NCBI GenBank assembly: GCA_036971615.1
Contig: JAYKKR010000001.1
Coordinates: 2,728,001 to 2,792,000, forward strand
Source of the DNA: Amyloporia xantha
Lineage: Eukaryota; Basidiomycota; Agaricomycetes; Polyporales; Adustoporiaceae
DNA length: 64,000 nucleotides
Direction of reading: 5' to 3'
The position numbers and the translations under genes are program-made. This document shows positions 11,310-23,204 of the stretch, one piece after another; positions within the stretch are counted from its first letter, which is position 1, and each line of letters starts with the position of its first letter. The notes beneath the pieces were generated by a model. It saw nothing but the letters and a program-made list of their open reading frames with translations, was not told the DNA's origin and did not search any database.

Positions 11310-14300
11310 ATGCTCGCCATGGAGCTTGACTGGCAGAGCCCACCGATTCCCATCATTCACAAGTCACGCGAATGGCCAACATCCCAGGATGGCGTAGGAA
11401 CTTCTTCTGGTCCTGCGTCGACTTCCGCCTTCGTCACACGCCGTCGTTCTACCGTTGTACACGCTGCGCCCCCGGGTCCTCCTCCGGCACAGCCAATTCC
11501 TAGCGTGCCAGCCCTATCACCATCACAGTATGCGACGTACGAGAGACTTTCTGACGCGTCCGAGTTCCAGAACGGTACGACCTCTCAAATGCATCCATAT
11601 ACTCGACCCGCTGCATCAGCCAGCCTCGCCGCTGTCGCTGCTTTCTCACAAGCGCGCTTAGCAGCCGCTTCGACTTCAGGTCTATCACCACCGCCTAGCG
11701 CGCCCTCATCACCAGACAATCTGTCGGACTCCCCTCCTCGGTCCATGTTGCGGCCGATCGGTTCGAAACAGGCTACGTCCACAAATGAAATTGTACCCGA
11801 CCGATTATTGCTCAGTCCACCAGACCCTCGTCCGTCAGAGCCTCGGCCATCATCAAGGCGTGCCTTGACACGAGCGTTAGAGCTCGCTCGGGAAGCTGTT
11901 CGTCTGGATTCTACAAATGACGATCCATACGCCGCTGTGGTCGCATATGGCCAAAGCGTGGCATTGCTGAGTGAGGTGATGGAGCGGGTGATGAGAGGAG
12001 AGGACAGTACGGAGAGTCATAGAAGACAGAATGGGAGGCGGAGAAGTGTCGTAGCACAAGAGGAGGAAGTTAGGCGATTGAAGTCCATTGTGAGTCATGC
12101 ATTGACATTTTAGATAGAAGCCTATCTGACCTAATTGCGCTCCCGTGCTGTGTCTATCTAGCACGATACCTATGCAGATCGTATGAACATTCTCAGTTTG
12201 ATCTACAGTATACCATTACCGCCACATTCTCCACCGTCAACTTATGCTTCGTCCATTTCGCAATCATCCACTTCGACACGACCGTCGTCACCATCATCGA
12301 TATCCCCATCTACCGAGTCTTCAGATTCGCATCATGTACTACCAACGTCTCTCCGACGGCGCAGTCGAGATGGACCTCGATACTCGTCAGAAACAGCCAG
12401 GGCTAATGAGGATCCAGAAGCTGAAGTGAATACTGCCGATGCAATAGGCACCGCGCTCTCCACTTCGACCGTCTTGGCATCATCTAGCTGGGTAGCATCG
12501 TCTAGTTCTGCGATCACTGTACACCCGTATGCATCTACGGCTGCTACAGCTGCTACGTCTGCAGCAACATCTGTATTGTCGAATCGCCCTTCTACCGCAC
12601 CCGTTGGGCGAAATCTGCGGCCACGCGCATCATCAACACTACCTCCTCCCGCACCCCCACCTACAACACTACCGCCGCCAGCTCCTGTAAATGTTGATGG
12701 TCTTCCCGAACCTCCAGCGTCATCAAATGGGTTGAAAGTGCCTGACACAGGTCGATTGCGGGGCAACTCTGTTAGCCATTCACGGACAAATTCCGGGAGT
12801 CGATTAGCAGCGTTAGAGGAAGAGCGGTCAGAGGATTTAATATCTCCTACCAAGAGTGCAACAGGCTCCCAATTTGGTGAGGGTGCTGGTCGAGCAAGAT
12901 CCAAAACTACGCTGTATCCTAAACCCACTGACTATCCGCGAGACTTACATCCATTACCGCCTCTCCCTCCACCATCACCAGGGGAACCAGCGACTACTCC
13001 TCGCGTTGGTGGACCTGTAGGTCGGACGGCATCAGAGCCTTCCATTGAACCCACTTCGCAATATCCTCCTCCAAGGCCACGAGGTGGATCGACGTTCTCC
13101 GTGCGCTCGGAGATGACACCAACGAATAGGCTGCCACTGATCAACACGTCTCCTGTGAATGGAACCATTTCGCAGCGACGCATAAAAACCTCTGCTCCCC
13201 CATCCACGAGCACGTCTTCGCCCACAGAATCGATCACATCGGACGGGTCCATGCCTAGTACAGGCAGGCTGACAGCCTCCACACTCCCTGCGAGCACAGT
13301 GTCAAGCTTAGGTATTGGTAGTCGCAATAGAGCGTCGTCGCAGCCTGGCAGACGACCATCATTGGCAGGTCCAAACTCATATTTCCCTCCAGGCGCGACT
13401 GCGGTACCAAATACCGCGCCTATGCCAAGGAAGACTTCCATTCCTTCACGGCTCAACCCATATGTCCCTCCACATATATCCATCAACACTGCATTGCTAT
13501 CACCACCACTAGCGACGTCGTCTATGACTCCGCTCGTTCCGCCTCCACCAATACCTTACGGCAACATTCCAGCCGCACCATTATCACCCCTGCCATCCCT
13601 CGCACCGCCAGATCCACTGCGGAAGCCATATCACATGATGACACTTGTCCGACAGACGATGACATCCAAGACGGGTGGGTACATCACTCGGCGGCTGCAT
13701 GTGCCGCAGGAGGTGTGGTCGCAAGGTGGGGTAAAGCTCAACAACATTCCGGAGAAGATCCGGGTGGTGGAAGTATTGGTGACAGCACTTGAGGACCTTC
13801 AACACTGTAGTGCCGAGTATTTCGGTGCTGGTAATGTCAGCAGTGGAATGGCCCTCGGGATTGGCAGCATTGGGCGGAGAGAGGGCGAGGCATGGGCAGC
13901 TAAGCTTGAGGAGTTTGTGAATGTGTGCGATAGCGTCGTGGGCAACTTTGGCAAGAAGCTGAGCGTCGGCGAAGGATTCGTTACCAAAAAGAGCAGTGGT
14001 GTGAGTCGAGAGCCATAGCGTGGGCGAATTGCATAATTGATCGTCGATTTATAGGTCGGTTCATGGGGAGGACGTCTTACTCGACAGTTGGACAAGATCA
14101 CGAATGGAAAGAAGTGCGTATTGGCAATCCTGCTCCATTCAATATGAACTAATGCGTGACCGCAGTCTCGACTCTCCTGCGACTTACGTCCAAGGGCTGT
14201 CAAGACTCTTTCAACAAGCACAGATCTTGGATGAGCACACCAAGGCTGCAACGTCATCACCTGCCGCCCCGTTGTATGCAGCTTTCCCTCTTGACATCCG

Positions 14301-14433
14301 CCAAGGAATCGAGTTCAAGCTGCGGCACTCGTCGGAGTTCTTCGCCAAGGTTGTCCTCACCTTCGTCATTCAGGACATGGCCCTGCTGCTCGATAAGTAC
14401 GTAAAGAAATGCGAGAAGTGGCTCGCCGAATGA
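11310..14433 (+). CDS. Large MIT-domain protein with disordered middle
   Basis: There are about four exons and 980 residues. After a disordered, Pro/Ser-rich N-terminus, residues of about 180-290 form an MIT (microtubule-interacting and trafficking) three-helix domain: ALTRALELAREAVRLD, then DPYAAVVAYGQSVALLSEVM, then HDTYADRMNIL after the first intron (donor near 12090). About 500 low-complexity Ser/Thr/Pro residues follow. The C-terminal 180 residues are predicted folded and helical (TSKTGGYITRRLHVPQEVW; DKYVKKCEKWLAE at the end). MIT domains bind ESCRT-III tails, so a role in endosomal sorting or membrane remodelling is likely. This architecture recurs in fungal 'MIT domain' proteins, but I cannot assign a named yeast orthologue. 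ATG at 11310, with a second Met four codons in. Confidence 0.8.
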
Positions 14434-15004
14434 ACTACATCGTACCAAGAAGACTCTTCGCATTGTACCGTGTGCGCCATCGTACCATCATCTGTGACAG
14501 TCATAAAGATTCCCACCGCATTGTAATCTTATGCTTCAGGATTAGATTCTCCTATCTCCGTTCTTATCTGTTCTTGCACTCTCGGTTCGTATTTTTTTGT
14601 CTCTTCGCGCCTGGAATTCGTCTGTCAAATATTACCATTTTCCGTACATTCCTTATATCATTCTGTGTCGTTCTTTGTACAAATTCGGGCTTTTGCGGTG
14701 CATAATTGTCGCCTGTAACACTATCCGTATATAGTTGCTTAATCGTACATATCCGCGAGCGGATCGAAGTGCAAAAGATTGGATTGAATGGAAGGGAGAT
14801 AGATACAATGCGACAAACCCAAATGAGAAACTTTGTTCATGAGTGGAAGTACATGCATAGTCTGCGAAGATTGTCTGATGCAGGTGATACAATGAAGGCC
14901 TAGGTGACTTTACAGGAAAGTTTAGATGCTGACGGTACATCAGAAGAGAATAGAACGAATAGATATTCCGAGGTATATGAGGGCGCTGCCGTCCTAGGTA
15001 AGTC
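14434..15004. other. Convergent intergenic region
   Basis: This lies between the stop of the MIT-domain gene and the stop of IES1-like copy A. It is T-rich just after the first gene, consistent with 3' UTRs and polyadenylation. No gene is seen. Confidence 0.5.
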
Positions 15005-17310
15005 TTACGAAGCTTCTGAGTGGGAGATGGTATCGTCAGGCGGTATCGGCACGAACGGGGGTATGACTTCTGGCTCAGGCGTCGGATCCTTCCCGCGTAG
15101 TCTGCTGATAATACGCAGACGTAATACTAGCCGTCGGAGATTAGGGAACGAGGCACGAAGAGAAGGAATCATGCAATGGACGAACCGTAATCCAGACGGG
15201 TGTTCTCGTCTGCGTCCTCTTCATCTGAATCCATGAGAGGATCAGTGGTCATCACGACATGCCATGCCTCTGCGGGGATCAAAGTGGAATGAATGAGTAC
15301 ATTAATAGGTCATGTCCGCGTCTGTTGCTCACGTTCCAACATGGTGCGCCGAGGGACAGGCTGAGGAGCCGGAATGGCTGCTTTTGGTATGTGATACACG
15401 GGCGGTGCAAATGCGGGGTGAAGGTTTGACGGATGGATATACGGAGGGTATGAATATGCCGATGGAACATGGTGTGGTATATCTTGTTGCTTGCGCGCAC
15501 GTGTGCGTGACGGCTTCCCATGGCTAGACTGTTCAAGAGAAGGGCTTATAGGTCGCCGCCGAGGATAGGGATCAGCAAAAGTACGAGGGTCTGAAAGAAG
15601 GTCGGGGATAGAGGGAAGGCGCTTTGAGCGAGGAGGCGAAAATGGAAGGGGTCGAGAAGAACAGGGCTCGCGAAGTCGGTCAGCAAATTGGGGAGGAGGA
15701 GAGCCAGGAGGGGAGTGATAAGATGCTCGGGAACGAGAATGGAGCGGCGAAGTGTAGTGCAGTGGACTGCCAGGCCGTGACGGGGGTATCCGGTCTGACC
15801 ACCCATACTCCGGCGTTTCGGGTCTTGGCGGCGGCGGCGGCGCATTCAAGAATGGGGTCTCGGTCTTGAAGGTGCGAATCCCTGTGAACGAATGTCCTGA
15901 ACCTTCCTGGACTGTCGGCGGAGCTGCGGATACGAAGCTCTCCGCTGGGGATAACTCCCTTTCTAGATCCCTATCCTCAGCTTGGGCGCTGGAAACATGA
16001 GAAGCACCTTTCCCCTTGGCTTTACCTCTCGCCCTGCCTCTAGCTGCGCTTCCTCTTGCCTTGGGCTTTTCCTTCTCTGGTGCTGGGTCGACATCTTCCT
16101 CCTTGAGCTTGTTCTCCATGAATTCCTTGCGCTGCTGAGTCATACGTTCTCCCCATTCCCGCTCGTCTGGCGGATCAACATTCTCCTGCGCTGCTTCTTC
16201 GGGGGACAGCATGTGTAGCGCTGGGATCTGCCCGGGGTGTGCATTCGCATGATCGTCGGAGAACGGGTTATATGAAGATGCTTCGTGGTAATGGTAGCAC
16301 AACCAGAGAAAGGCGCGTGCGCGTGACTCCGATGAGATGTGTATGGGCGTGAAGAAGTCAAGCAAGTCGAATGAGGAATTCGGCTCAAAGTGGGACCTGG
16401 CGATGAACTGACATGGCGGCGCCCGTTAGTCCGTAAAGCGTCCGAGATACACGAACAGGGCATACCGCAGCGTGCATGGAGAACGCGAATATCACGTTCA
16501 CAATGCTTGCGGGTGGAACTTGACCTGACCGCTAGAGAGTAGATGGTCTGAGTGGAGACTGCGGGCAAGGTGTTGGGGATGACTAACAGATCTGGTGAGC
16601 ACTTGCGTAGGCGTAGGGAGATCACCCGGGCTCTCGTTCTCGAGGTAACAAGATTTGAGAATATTCTTGATACGAGGAGCGTCTTGCAGATTTCCATTCG
16701 TCTTCTGCAGAGACGGAACAGGGTGATATGTCCTCAGCGCAGTACGCATCTCTGGAAAGACTATCAAAGCAATAAATTCACGTCAGTATGCATACCATAA
16801 CTGATACGAGTGCAATATGGCACCATTACAGTGGCACTCTGAAATATAATGAATTTAGAGATGGCGGATGACAAGCCCTTGAACTAGATCTGTCCGATAG
16901 GGTCTGCATACTCACAAGCCATTGTAGTATTGATGCGGCCAACATTCGAGAGAAGGGACATCTTTGCGAACTCGACGCCGAAGTCTGGGGATTCCACTAT
17001 TTTGTCCCTTGAAGCTTTGGAACAGCGCGGCGAGTGAAGGAGTGAATTGATATATAGGTCGCGGAAGGTGACCTTGGTGCCGGAGGGTTCGCCATTGAGT
17101 GTACGATACGGGTCGGTGAAGACGTCCTGCGTATTCGAGAATATATAGTGTGGAGGAGGTCGTACTGGAGATCTGCCCGCGTTAGTGGTTCTCCGTCGGA
17201 ATGCTTCACAGCGAGAGTCCTCCGGTGGGCCGTTTGCGAGCTACAAAATAAGGAAATGAGTCTTGTAGACGAAGGACTAGGGGTGCAGACACGTACGTCG
17301 AGTTCGGCAT
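15005..17310 (-). CDS. IES1: INO80-complex subunit Ies1-like, copy A (apparent frameshift)
   Basis: Seven exons can be joined: 17297-17310, 16916-17240, 16588-16760, 16466-16531, 15333-16407, 15186-15269 and 15005-15126. Conserved blocks are EPLTRADLQYDLL, VGRINTTMAFFPEM, YHPVPSLQKT, LQDAPRIKN and RARAFLWLCYHYHE, followed by a disordered, Arg/Pro-rich tail with a RGRARGKAKGKG patch. These match the Ies1 subunit of the INO80 chromatin remodeller in filamentous fungi. The coding length (1859 nt) is not a multiple of three. The frame is lost at a CACAC repeat (17148-17153), just after DLQYDLLH; ignoring two bases there restores Y-I-F as in copy B. So this is either a recent pseudogene or a sequence error. 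An inverted relative (copy B) lies at 34505-36484 and shares intron positions. Confidence 0.78.
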
Positions 17311-17802
17311 GTAAAGATAAGAGGGAAAGGAGGGGGTCGGCCGGATGGAAGGGGGAATGCGAAGGTTGGGCAGCAGCCACCTTTACGGCGAAGCCCGAGC
17401 CATACCAAGTCCCGATCTGGATCTCGTAGCCTGCAGGCTACCACGGCGATCCCGCCAATTCCTCCCGCGCCTTCAAGTCCCCCCTGTATTATCCTCCACT
17501 TCTCCCCTTGTTTCGTGCCAAACACAGGTCATTCTCTGGGCATGGGCGTACATAACGCCGTATACTCTCTTCCAGACCATCGTATCAAGGCGTGTGACCG
17601 CCGTCGCGCTCCAATAATATGTCATAGCGGACGCACAGACTCCAGCAATGATATTCCGCAACTTTCAGTCTTGAAGAATATATAAAACCCAGTATTTCCA
17701 TCCGGCAGACATATCCTTCACGTATTCAGTGAACACTACAAGCACTTGCAAAGTAACAGTCGCAATAGCATCCTGTTTCCATCTACGCGCCGTCTGTTCC
17801 AA
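17311..17802. other. Divergent intergenic region
   Basis: This 492 bp lies between the divergent starts of IES1-like copy A and the erythromycin-esterase-like gene. It should hold both promoters. A TATATAAAA stretch sits at about 17680-17688, upstream of the plus-strand gene. No gene is supported. Confidence 0.45.
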
Positions 17803-19759
17803 ATGACCTCCAGCACTGTCAAGCAGAAAGCTCTGCTCGAGAGCCACACGTATCCACTGAATCTTGCGTCTTCTTCGTATGATCCGCTGTTGTCTGCCAT
17901 AGGTGCGTAACGCTTCCACATGGGTGGGGGTTCTCACTCACCATCAAGTTAATTTACCGCAGGTAACGCGCAAGTGGTTCTCATCGGCGATGGATCGCAT
18001 GGGACATACGATTTTTATGCGCACCGCGCCAACTTGACCAAGCGCTTGATCGAAGAGAAGGGCTTCACCGCGGTGGCTGTTGAGGCCGACTGGCCGGATG
18101 CTTTCCGAATTAACAGGCCAGTGATGTTCTTGAAGCGCTGCTCTTATGTGCATCTAAGCCGACTTGCACAGATATATCCACGATGGAGCTATCAACGGTA
18201 GTAAAATCAAGTCAGCACGCGATGCGTTGAGCGACTTTGATAGGTATTGTCCGTCTATCACCCGTCAAGGCCTTAGCTCACTAAGCTGTTCTGCCTAAAA
18301 CCGTGCACAGGTTCCCCAAATGGATGTGGAAAAATGAAGTCATGCCTCCATTTATCCAATTTCTAAGAGAACACAATGATCGTATCATGGAAGAAACTCG
18401 AGATCCGTTCAGGAAGGTCTCTTTCTACGGCATGGACTTGTATTCCTTGCATCGGTCGGCCGACAAAGTCATCAAATATCTTGAGAGAGTCGATCCCGAA
18501 GGAGCTAAGAGGGCTCGAAAGCAGCAAGTTACTTCTTGTTGGTCCAATTAGTCGTTAACCCGGCCACAGATACAACTGCTTCGAGCGATTTGGCGAGGAT
18601 ACCTCCCGCTATGCCCTCGAGACCCAGTTCGGTCTCGCCAAGGTCAGTATCGCTGTATTGGGACGTTGATTATTGTTTGGCATTGCTCACACGGACACAG
18701 AACTGTCACGACGAAGTTATTGCGAACCTGAGGAGCTTGCTTCAGAACCATCGAAGATATATTGAAGAACAAACAGATGAACGCTCTGGACATCCTGCGG
18801 AAGAACAGTTCATCGCAGAAATGAATGCGCTTGTGGTGAAAGATGCGGAAGAGTACTACCGCACAATGATGTCCGAGGATGTGCGCAGCTGGAATCTGAG
18901 GTTCGTCGTCTGATCGTGCTGTACCGGCGTAGGCTCATGAGAAGCACCCTAGGGACGACCACTTCGCGCGAACGCTGGTCAACATTGCACACCATCTGGA
19001 TGCATCTGATGGCAACGGGGGCCGGAGGCAGGCGAAGATCGTGGTCTGGGCTCACAATTCGCACATTGGTGATGCCCGTGCTACCGATATGGGAAGGCGA
19101 AGAGGTTCGTCGCAGGCATACTCGCCGCTAGGATGGCTAAGTAATTGCATTCCGCAGGCGAAATCAATGTCGGACAGCGATGCCGTGAATTATTCGGCTC
19201 CGACAACGTCTTCAACTTGGGCTTCCTTACCAATAGGGGAACGGGTGAGTATATTGTTGTCGACCTTGGCCTTGGACTTATTCGGAAATCTATCAGTTAC
19301 TGCATCGTACGAGTGGGACGACCCTCCTTACATCCATCGCATGAAAGCGCCCATCCAGGGATCCATCGAAAATGTATTCGACGAATGGGCAAAGGGTGAC
19401 TGTTTTGTGATCACACACCGGATCGAGACCACGCCAGACGGGAAGAGTAAAAAGAAAGAGGTAGCAGCCGAGCTGTCTGAGTAAGTTATTCTTGCTGGCC
19501 CATTTCCATACACTCATCTGAGCCTTCATGACTGTCCATTAGTTTTCTCAACCGGCCACGTTACCAGCGCTTTATTGGGGTGATCTACAGAAAGGACACC
19601 GAATTGCCGTCACACTACTCGAAGTGCAGCGTTGCAGATCAGTATGACGCTGTCGCGCACATCAGAGAGTCGAGAGGCATCCAGTCCATTGAGCCTGAGG
19701 ATACAGGGAAGGGCTTCAAGGGGGGCGAGGCGGACCTCACGTTCCCCTTTGGCCAGTGA
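17803..19759 (+). CDS. Erythromycin-esterase-like hydrolase
   Basis: The gene encodes about 470 residues of the erythromycin-esterase (Ere) superfamily. Motifs are [62 protein letters not shown] and an [10 protein letters not shown] strand. The His of the first motif and the Glu of VEADW correspond to the catalytic His/Glu region of the bacterial enzymes. Bacterial Ere proteins open macrolide lactones. The fungal substrate is unknown, and no resistance role should be assumed. It is intron-rich. Keeping the conserved frame requires two GC-AG introns, 18117-18171 and 18524-18569, since no GT donor preserves [13 protein letters not shown] or [11 protein letters not shown]. Otherwise the gene is intact, ending …TFPFGQ at TGA 19757-19759. 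There is no signal peptide, so it is probably cytosolic. Confidence 0.85.
18117..18171 (+). other. GC-AG intron in the Ere-like gene
   Basis: The exon ends AACAG and the intron begins GCCAGT, has a CTAAG branch-like site and ends CACAG. Joining here gives [13 protein letters not shown], the conserved family sequence. The nearby GT leads to a stop codon. Confidence 0.65.
18524..18569 (+). other. GC-AG intron in the Ere-like gene, consensus GCAAGT donor
   Basis: The exon ends AAGCA, the intron begins GCAAGT (the standard GC-donor consensus) and ends CCACAG. The join gives [12 protein letters not shown]. The GT a few bases downstream would put the next exon out of frame. Confidence 0.65.
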
Positions 19760-20255
19760 GTATATTTTGGCTTGGACAGTCGCACTTGTGAAGAGGCCAG
19801 GGGATCCGCAGCCTATTTCATAGCTCGCCTGTATATCACAAAACCCCAATGAGATAGTTTAGAGATCGTCTTGTATTGCATGTTGTAGTGCAGTCTCTGG
19901 AAATATCACACGCGCCTCTGGCCGTGCGTCGATCACGATCTATTAAATGGCCAAGGCGGTGGTGGGCGGTGTCGACAACCCGCTAAAGGCCGCCATCTGC
20001 AACCAAAGACAGATTTGAAAGCCGGGTGCAATGTTTGAACAATGTGGTCATAGACTTGGAAGGGCTGTCAGCTGTACATCATTATCATGATGGTCGTCGC
20101 TGCACACTAAAGCGGTAGCGTAGCATCGTTCATCAGGAAGGCGAGTACGTCTTTTCTCCTTCGAGCTCTTTCGCCGAGCCTTTCCTTGCACACCATTGTG
20201 TCTGCACTGCGTTTGCAGGATGCTGGTCGTCATTGCTCGATAGTTTATTTTTCCG
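19760..20255. other. Intergenic region
   Basis: It holds the 3' end of the Ere-like gene and the promoter of the next plus-strand gene. I see no coding exon, tRNA or repeat. Confidence 0.5.
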
Positions 20256-22741
20256 ATGTCCTTCCTTCTTTATATTCGGTTTCTACTATTTGTTTCTGTC
20301 CTGTTCCCATTTTCCTCGGCCGCTGGCGCGCTGCGGAATCTCACTGTCGGCCTTGCTGACCCTCTGATCGCGTTCTCTTCAGGATGGAGCACCGCGCTAT
20401 ACGCAGGGGATCAGTTTGTGTTTGCGGATGGGCTGGGTGACGAGGTCCTGGTCGTATTACCGGGTGCGCCATATCTGCTTCGAGTTACAAAATGCGCGAA
20501 TTTATGACCTCATTCAGTGAGTGCGATCGCAGTTCACTATGTAGGATTCAGGCAATCCGGAGGCGCATTGTATGCGGCATGCCTTGATTGTCAGACTGCC
20601 GATGCTACTCAATTTATCTGGGTGGACGCGTCCGACCCGTGTGAGGACGCTGTTCCGGTATGCAACATTTCTCTGGATCGTCGAACATGCCATAACCTCG
20701 GGTTTTCTCCCCAGAGTATCCTGTTTACCTTTACTGGCCTTGATCCTGGAGTATTGCATACTTTGCAAGTTGTAAATCTCGAGGATCCTGCGTTCGGATT
20801 TACCAGCCAGATAACATTTCATTCCTTGATCGTGACTCTGATTGACAATGGTACGTCCGCTGTTTGTAGAGCACACCTTCTGGTGTTTAAATTGTCGCAC
20901 GCAAATGCAGCCTCTACAGCAGTGGCAACAGCAACTACACCAAGCACCACATACAGTATGTACACAATCAGCTGCTCCGGAGGACACTCTTTACCGACAT
21001 GCGTTGTAATTTTTCAGGCTACGCGACGACGTTGGCATCCAGCTCTTCCTCGGTCTCTTCGTCGGATCCTGGCCCAACGAGCGGCTCAACAACCACTAGC
21101 TTGTTTACCGCTACAAGCGGTGTCGCTAGCTCGACATCAGTGATTGGGTCAAGCTCTGTGGTCACTATCGGGGAATCAAGCACTACAAGCGTACCAGGAG
21201 TCTCTGTATCATCTACGGCTGGTCCCTCCAGCTATTCAATTGTATCCATCGGTACTGCCAGTAGTATAATCGGCACGAACGGTTCTCCAGCGTCTACAGA
21301 GTCGCCAACTGCGAGCAGCTCGGTTAGTTACGACAGTGCCTCGCCGTCAACAGTGGAAACTGTATCAGGGTCACCCAGCATAGCTTCGTCGTATTCTGGT
21401 ATTTCGACTACGTCGATTGGGTCTTTTTCGTTTGGACCGGCGAGTTCGGCTGGAGGTTCAGGCTCGACATTGTCTGTCCCTCAGTCGAGTGTGCAAACGA
21501 CGGTTGCACCGTCAACGTCGGTGGGATCAGTTACGACGAGCACGATGACTGCGTCGCAGACTGGGTCTAATAGTGAAAGCACTGGTATTACTCTCATGTC
21601 CACCGTATCTGCGTCGGGCTCTACAAGCGATCCCGCTCCTACCGGAGAGCCTAGTGGACCCACCACTCCTTCTCAGAGCTCGGTATCGGCATCAGCGACC
21701 TCATCTGGACAGCCATCAACGATCTCAGAGACGCCTGAATCTTCGACGTCCAGCTCGATTCCTCAGTCTACGACTTTGCCTAGTCCCACTTCAACTACGG
21801 GCACTATTACTCCAGCAAGTCCGACAGCTAGCATAGGCGCATCGTCGTCGTCGACGCTTTCTACCAATTCTGCGTCACCTTCCCTGACGGTGACGCCGGC
21901 CAGCACCTCACCAGCATTGACCGAATCCCCTTCCGCCCCATCGTCAGGATCTTCCCCCTCGCCGTCCAGTCCCCCTTCGTCAGCCACTGCAAACTCACTG
22001 TCCCCTGGCACATCGGCAGGATCTCCGTCCACTCCGCCATCACCAAGTTCTTCTTCAACTCTCGCTGGACCCTCCGCCAGCACGGGTTTGCCCCCAGCCA
22101 ATACGTCGACGCGATCTTCACTGTCGTCAAGCCCACCTTCAACCCTCGCAACGTCTGCAATCCCTACCGCGCCATCTCCCTCCCCATCGACCAGTGCTCC
22201 AGGTACTGGCACACCTTCCTCGCAGAGCGGTTCATCGGCCTCGCCAACTAAGCCCTCCGGTCTTTCCGCGCGTGTCATCGTTGCTGTGGCAGTCTCCTCC
22301 GGACTGGCCGTCCTCGCTCTGTTAGGTGTGGTCGTCGTGTTACTGCTTCGCGCGCGGAAGCGCCAGTTGCTCGGCGATGCGGAGAGCACATCGGGGCAAA
22401 GTCTTGTCCGAGAGATAAGCCCACCATATGCAGTCGCTGATTCCTTCGCCCCATCCATGTCGCCTTCACCTCGCTCGTCGTACATCGTCGATCCGCCCGA
22501 TAGGCCGCAGAATCCGTATAGCGGTCGCGTCCAATCGGACGTTCCTATTGATACTCCTAGACATGGTTCTTTTATTGCTACACCCGAGTCTTGTGAGTAT
22601 TATATCCTACGTGCCGATGCACTGTTAAAGCTGACGAGAGATTCAGCACCACCAGTGCCCCTGCGTAGTCCCTTGAGGTCGAGTAACAGGACCTCAGCTT
22701 GGATAAACAGGACACCAAGATATTCACCTGAAGAAGGATAG
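20256..22741 (+). CDS. Ser/Thr-rich single-pass membrane protein (mucin-like)
   Basis: The ATG at 20256 starts a hydrophobic signal peptide (FLLFVSVLFPFSS). An ectodomain of about 200 residues follows, with cysteines in CLDCQT, DPCED, CNISL and TCHNLG, and probably a beta-sandwich fold. Next are about 350 residues almost purely Ser/Thr/Pro/Gly, expected to be heavily O-mannosylated, and then one transmembrane helix (VIVAVAVSSGLAVLALLGVV) with a basic stop-transfer RARKR. A cytoplasmic tail of about 120 residues ends at TAG 22739-22741. The layout resembles fungal cell-wall sensors (Wsc/Mid2) and the many type I membrane proteins of agaricomycetes. No WSC cysteine motif is visible, so the function is unknown. 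The product is probably a surface or wall-associated sensor. Confidence 0.75.
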
Positions 22742-23204
22742 CATAACTCCTACTGGGTTAGCCTGTAGAATATTACTCAATAGAAACACTCCGAAGGCAC
22801 GGCGGTGGCTACTTCAGCCAACGCGATGCGATTCGACCTGCTGTATTACTGCTCGCCCGCGACAGGGAGTTGTAGCAAATGTAATGTGGAGTTGAGTAAT
22901 GGGTTGACTAGTTGGCGGTGAATTTTTAAAATACTTGTTGTATACAAAAATGTGGGCGCATCGCCGTTTGAAAAGAAAACTTCTACATGTACACCATTAC
23001 ACAAGAAATTATGGTACCCTGCCATGAGAATTATCCAACCATGCTGATCCAACAACGTATTCAAGAAAGGTGTAAGCGCGCTACAGCTAGGAAATGAGCG
23101 AAGTCGAAGGTATATGCGACAGAAGGTATATAATGCAACAGCCATGAAGTACAATTGTGGCGGCCACCACGAAGAATTGAAACGAAATAAGTGTATTGGG
23201 TCAA
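22742..23204. other. Convergent intergenic region
   Basis: 3' regions of two converging genes. A 120-codon minus-strand open frame (22846-23208) shows no family-like sequence and lies where the hydrolase 3' UTR is expected, so I do not call it. Confidence 0.5.

Noticed and set aside
12332..13489. Long minus-strand open frames antisense to the MIT-domain gene
   Set aside because: Low-complexity Ser/Thr/Pro codons on one strand yield stop-free Gly/Asp/Val-rich frames on the other; the same holds for 21763-22485.
17118..17156. A 39-nt GT-AG intron (GTACGA…CGCAG) that might explain the copy A frame break
   Set aside because: Its length is a multiple of three, so it does not change the frame, and it would delete the conserved YDLL-YIF block.
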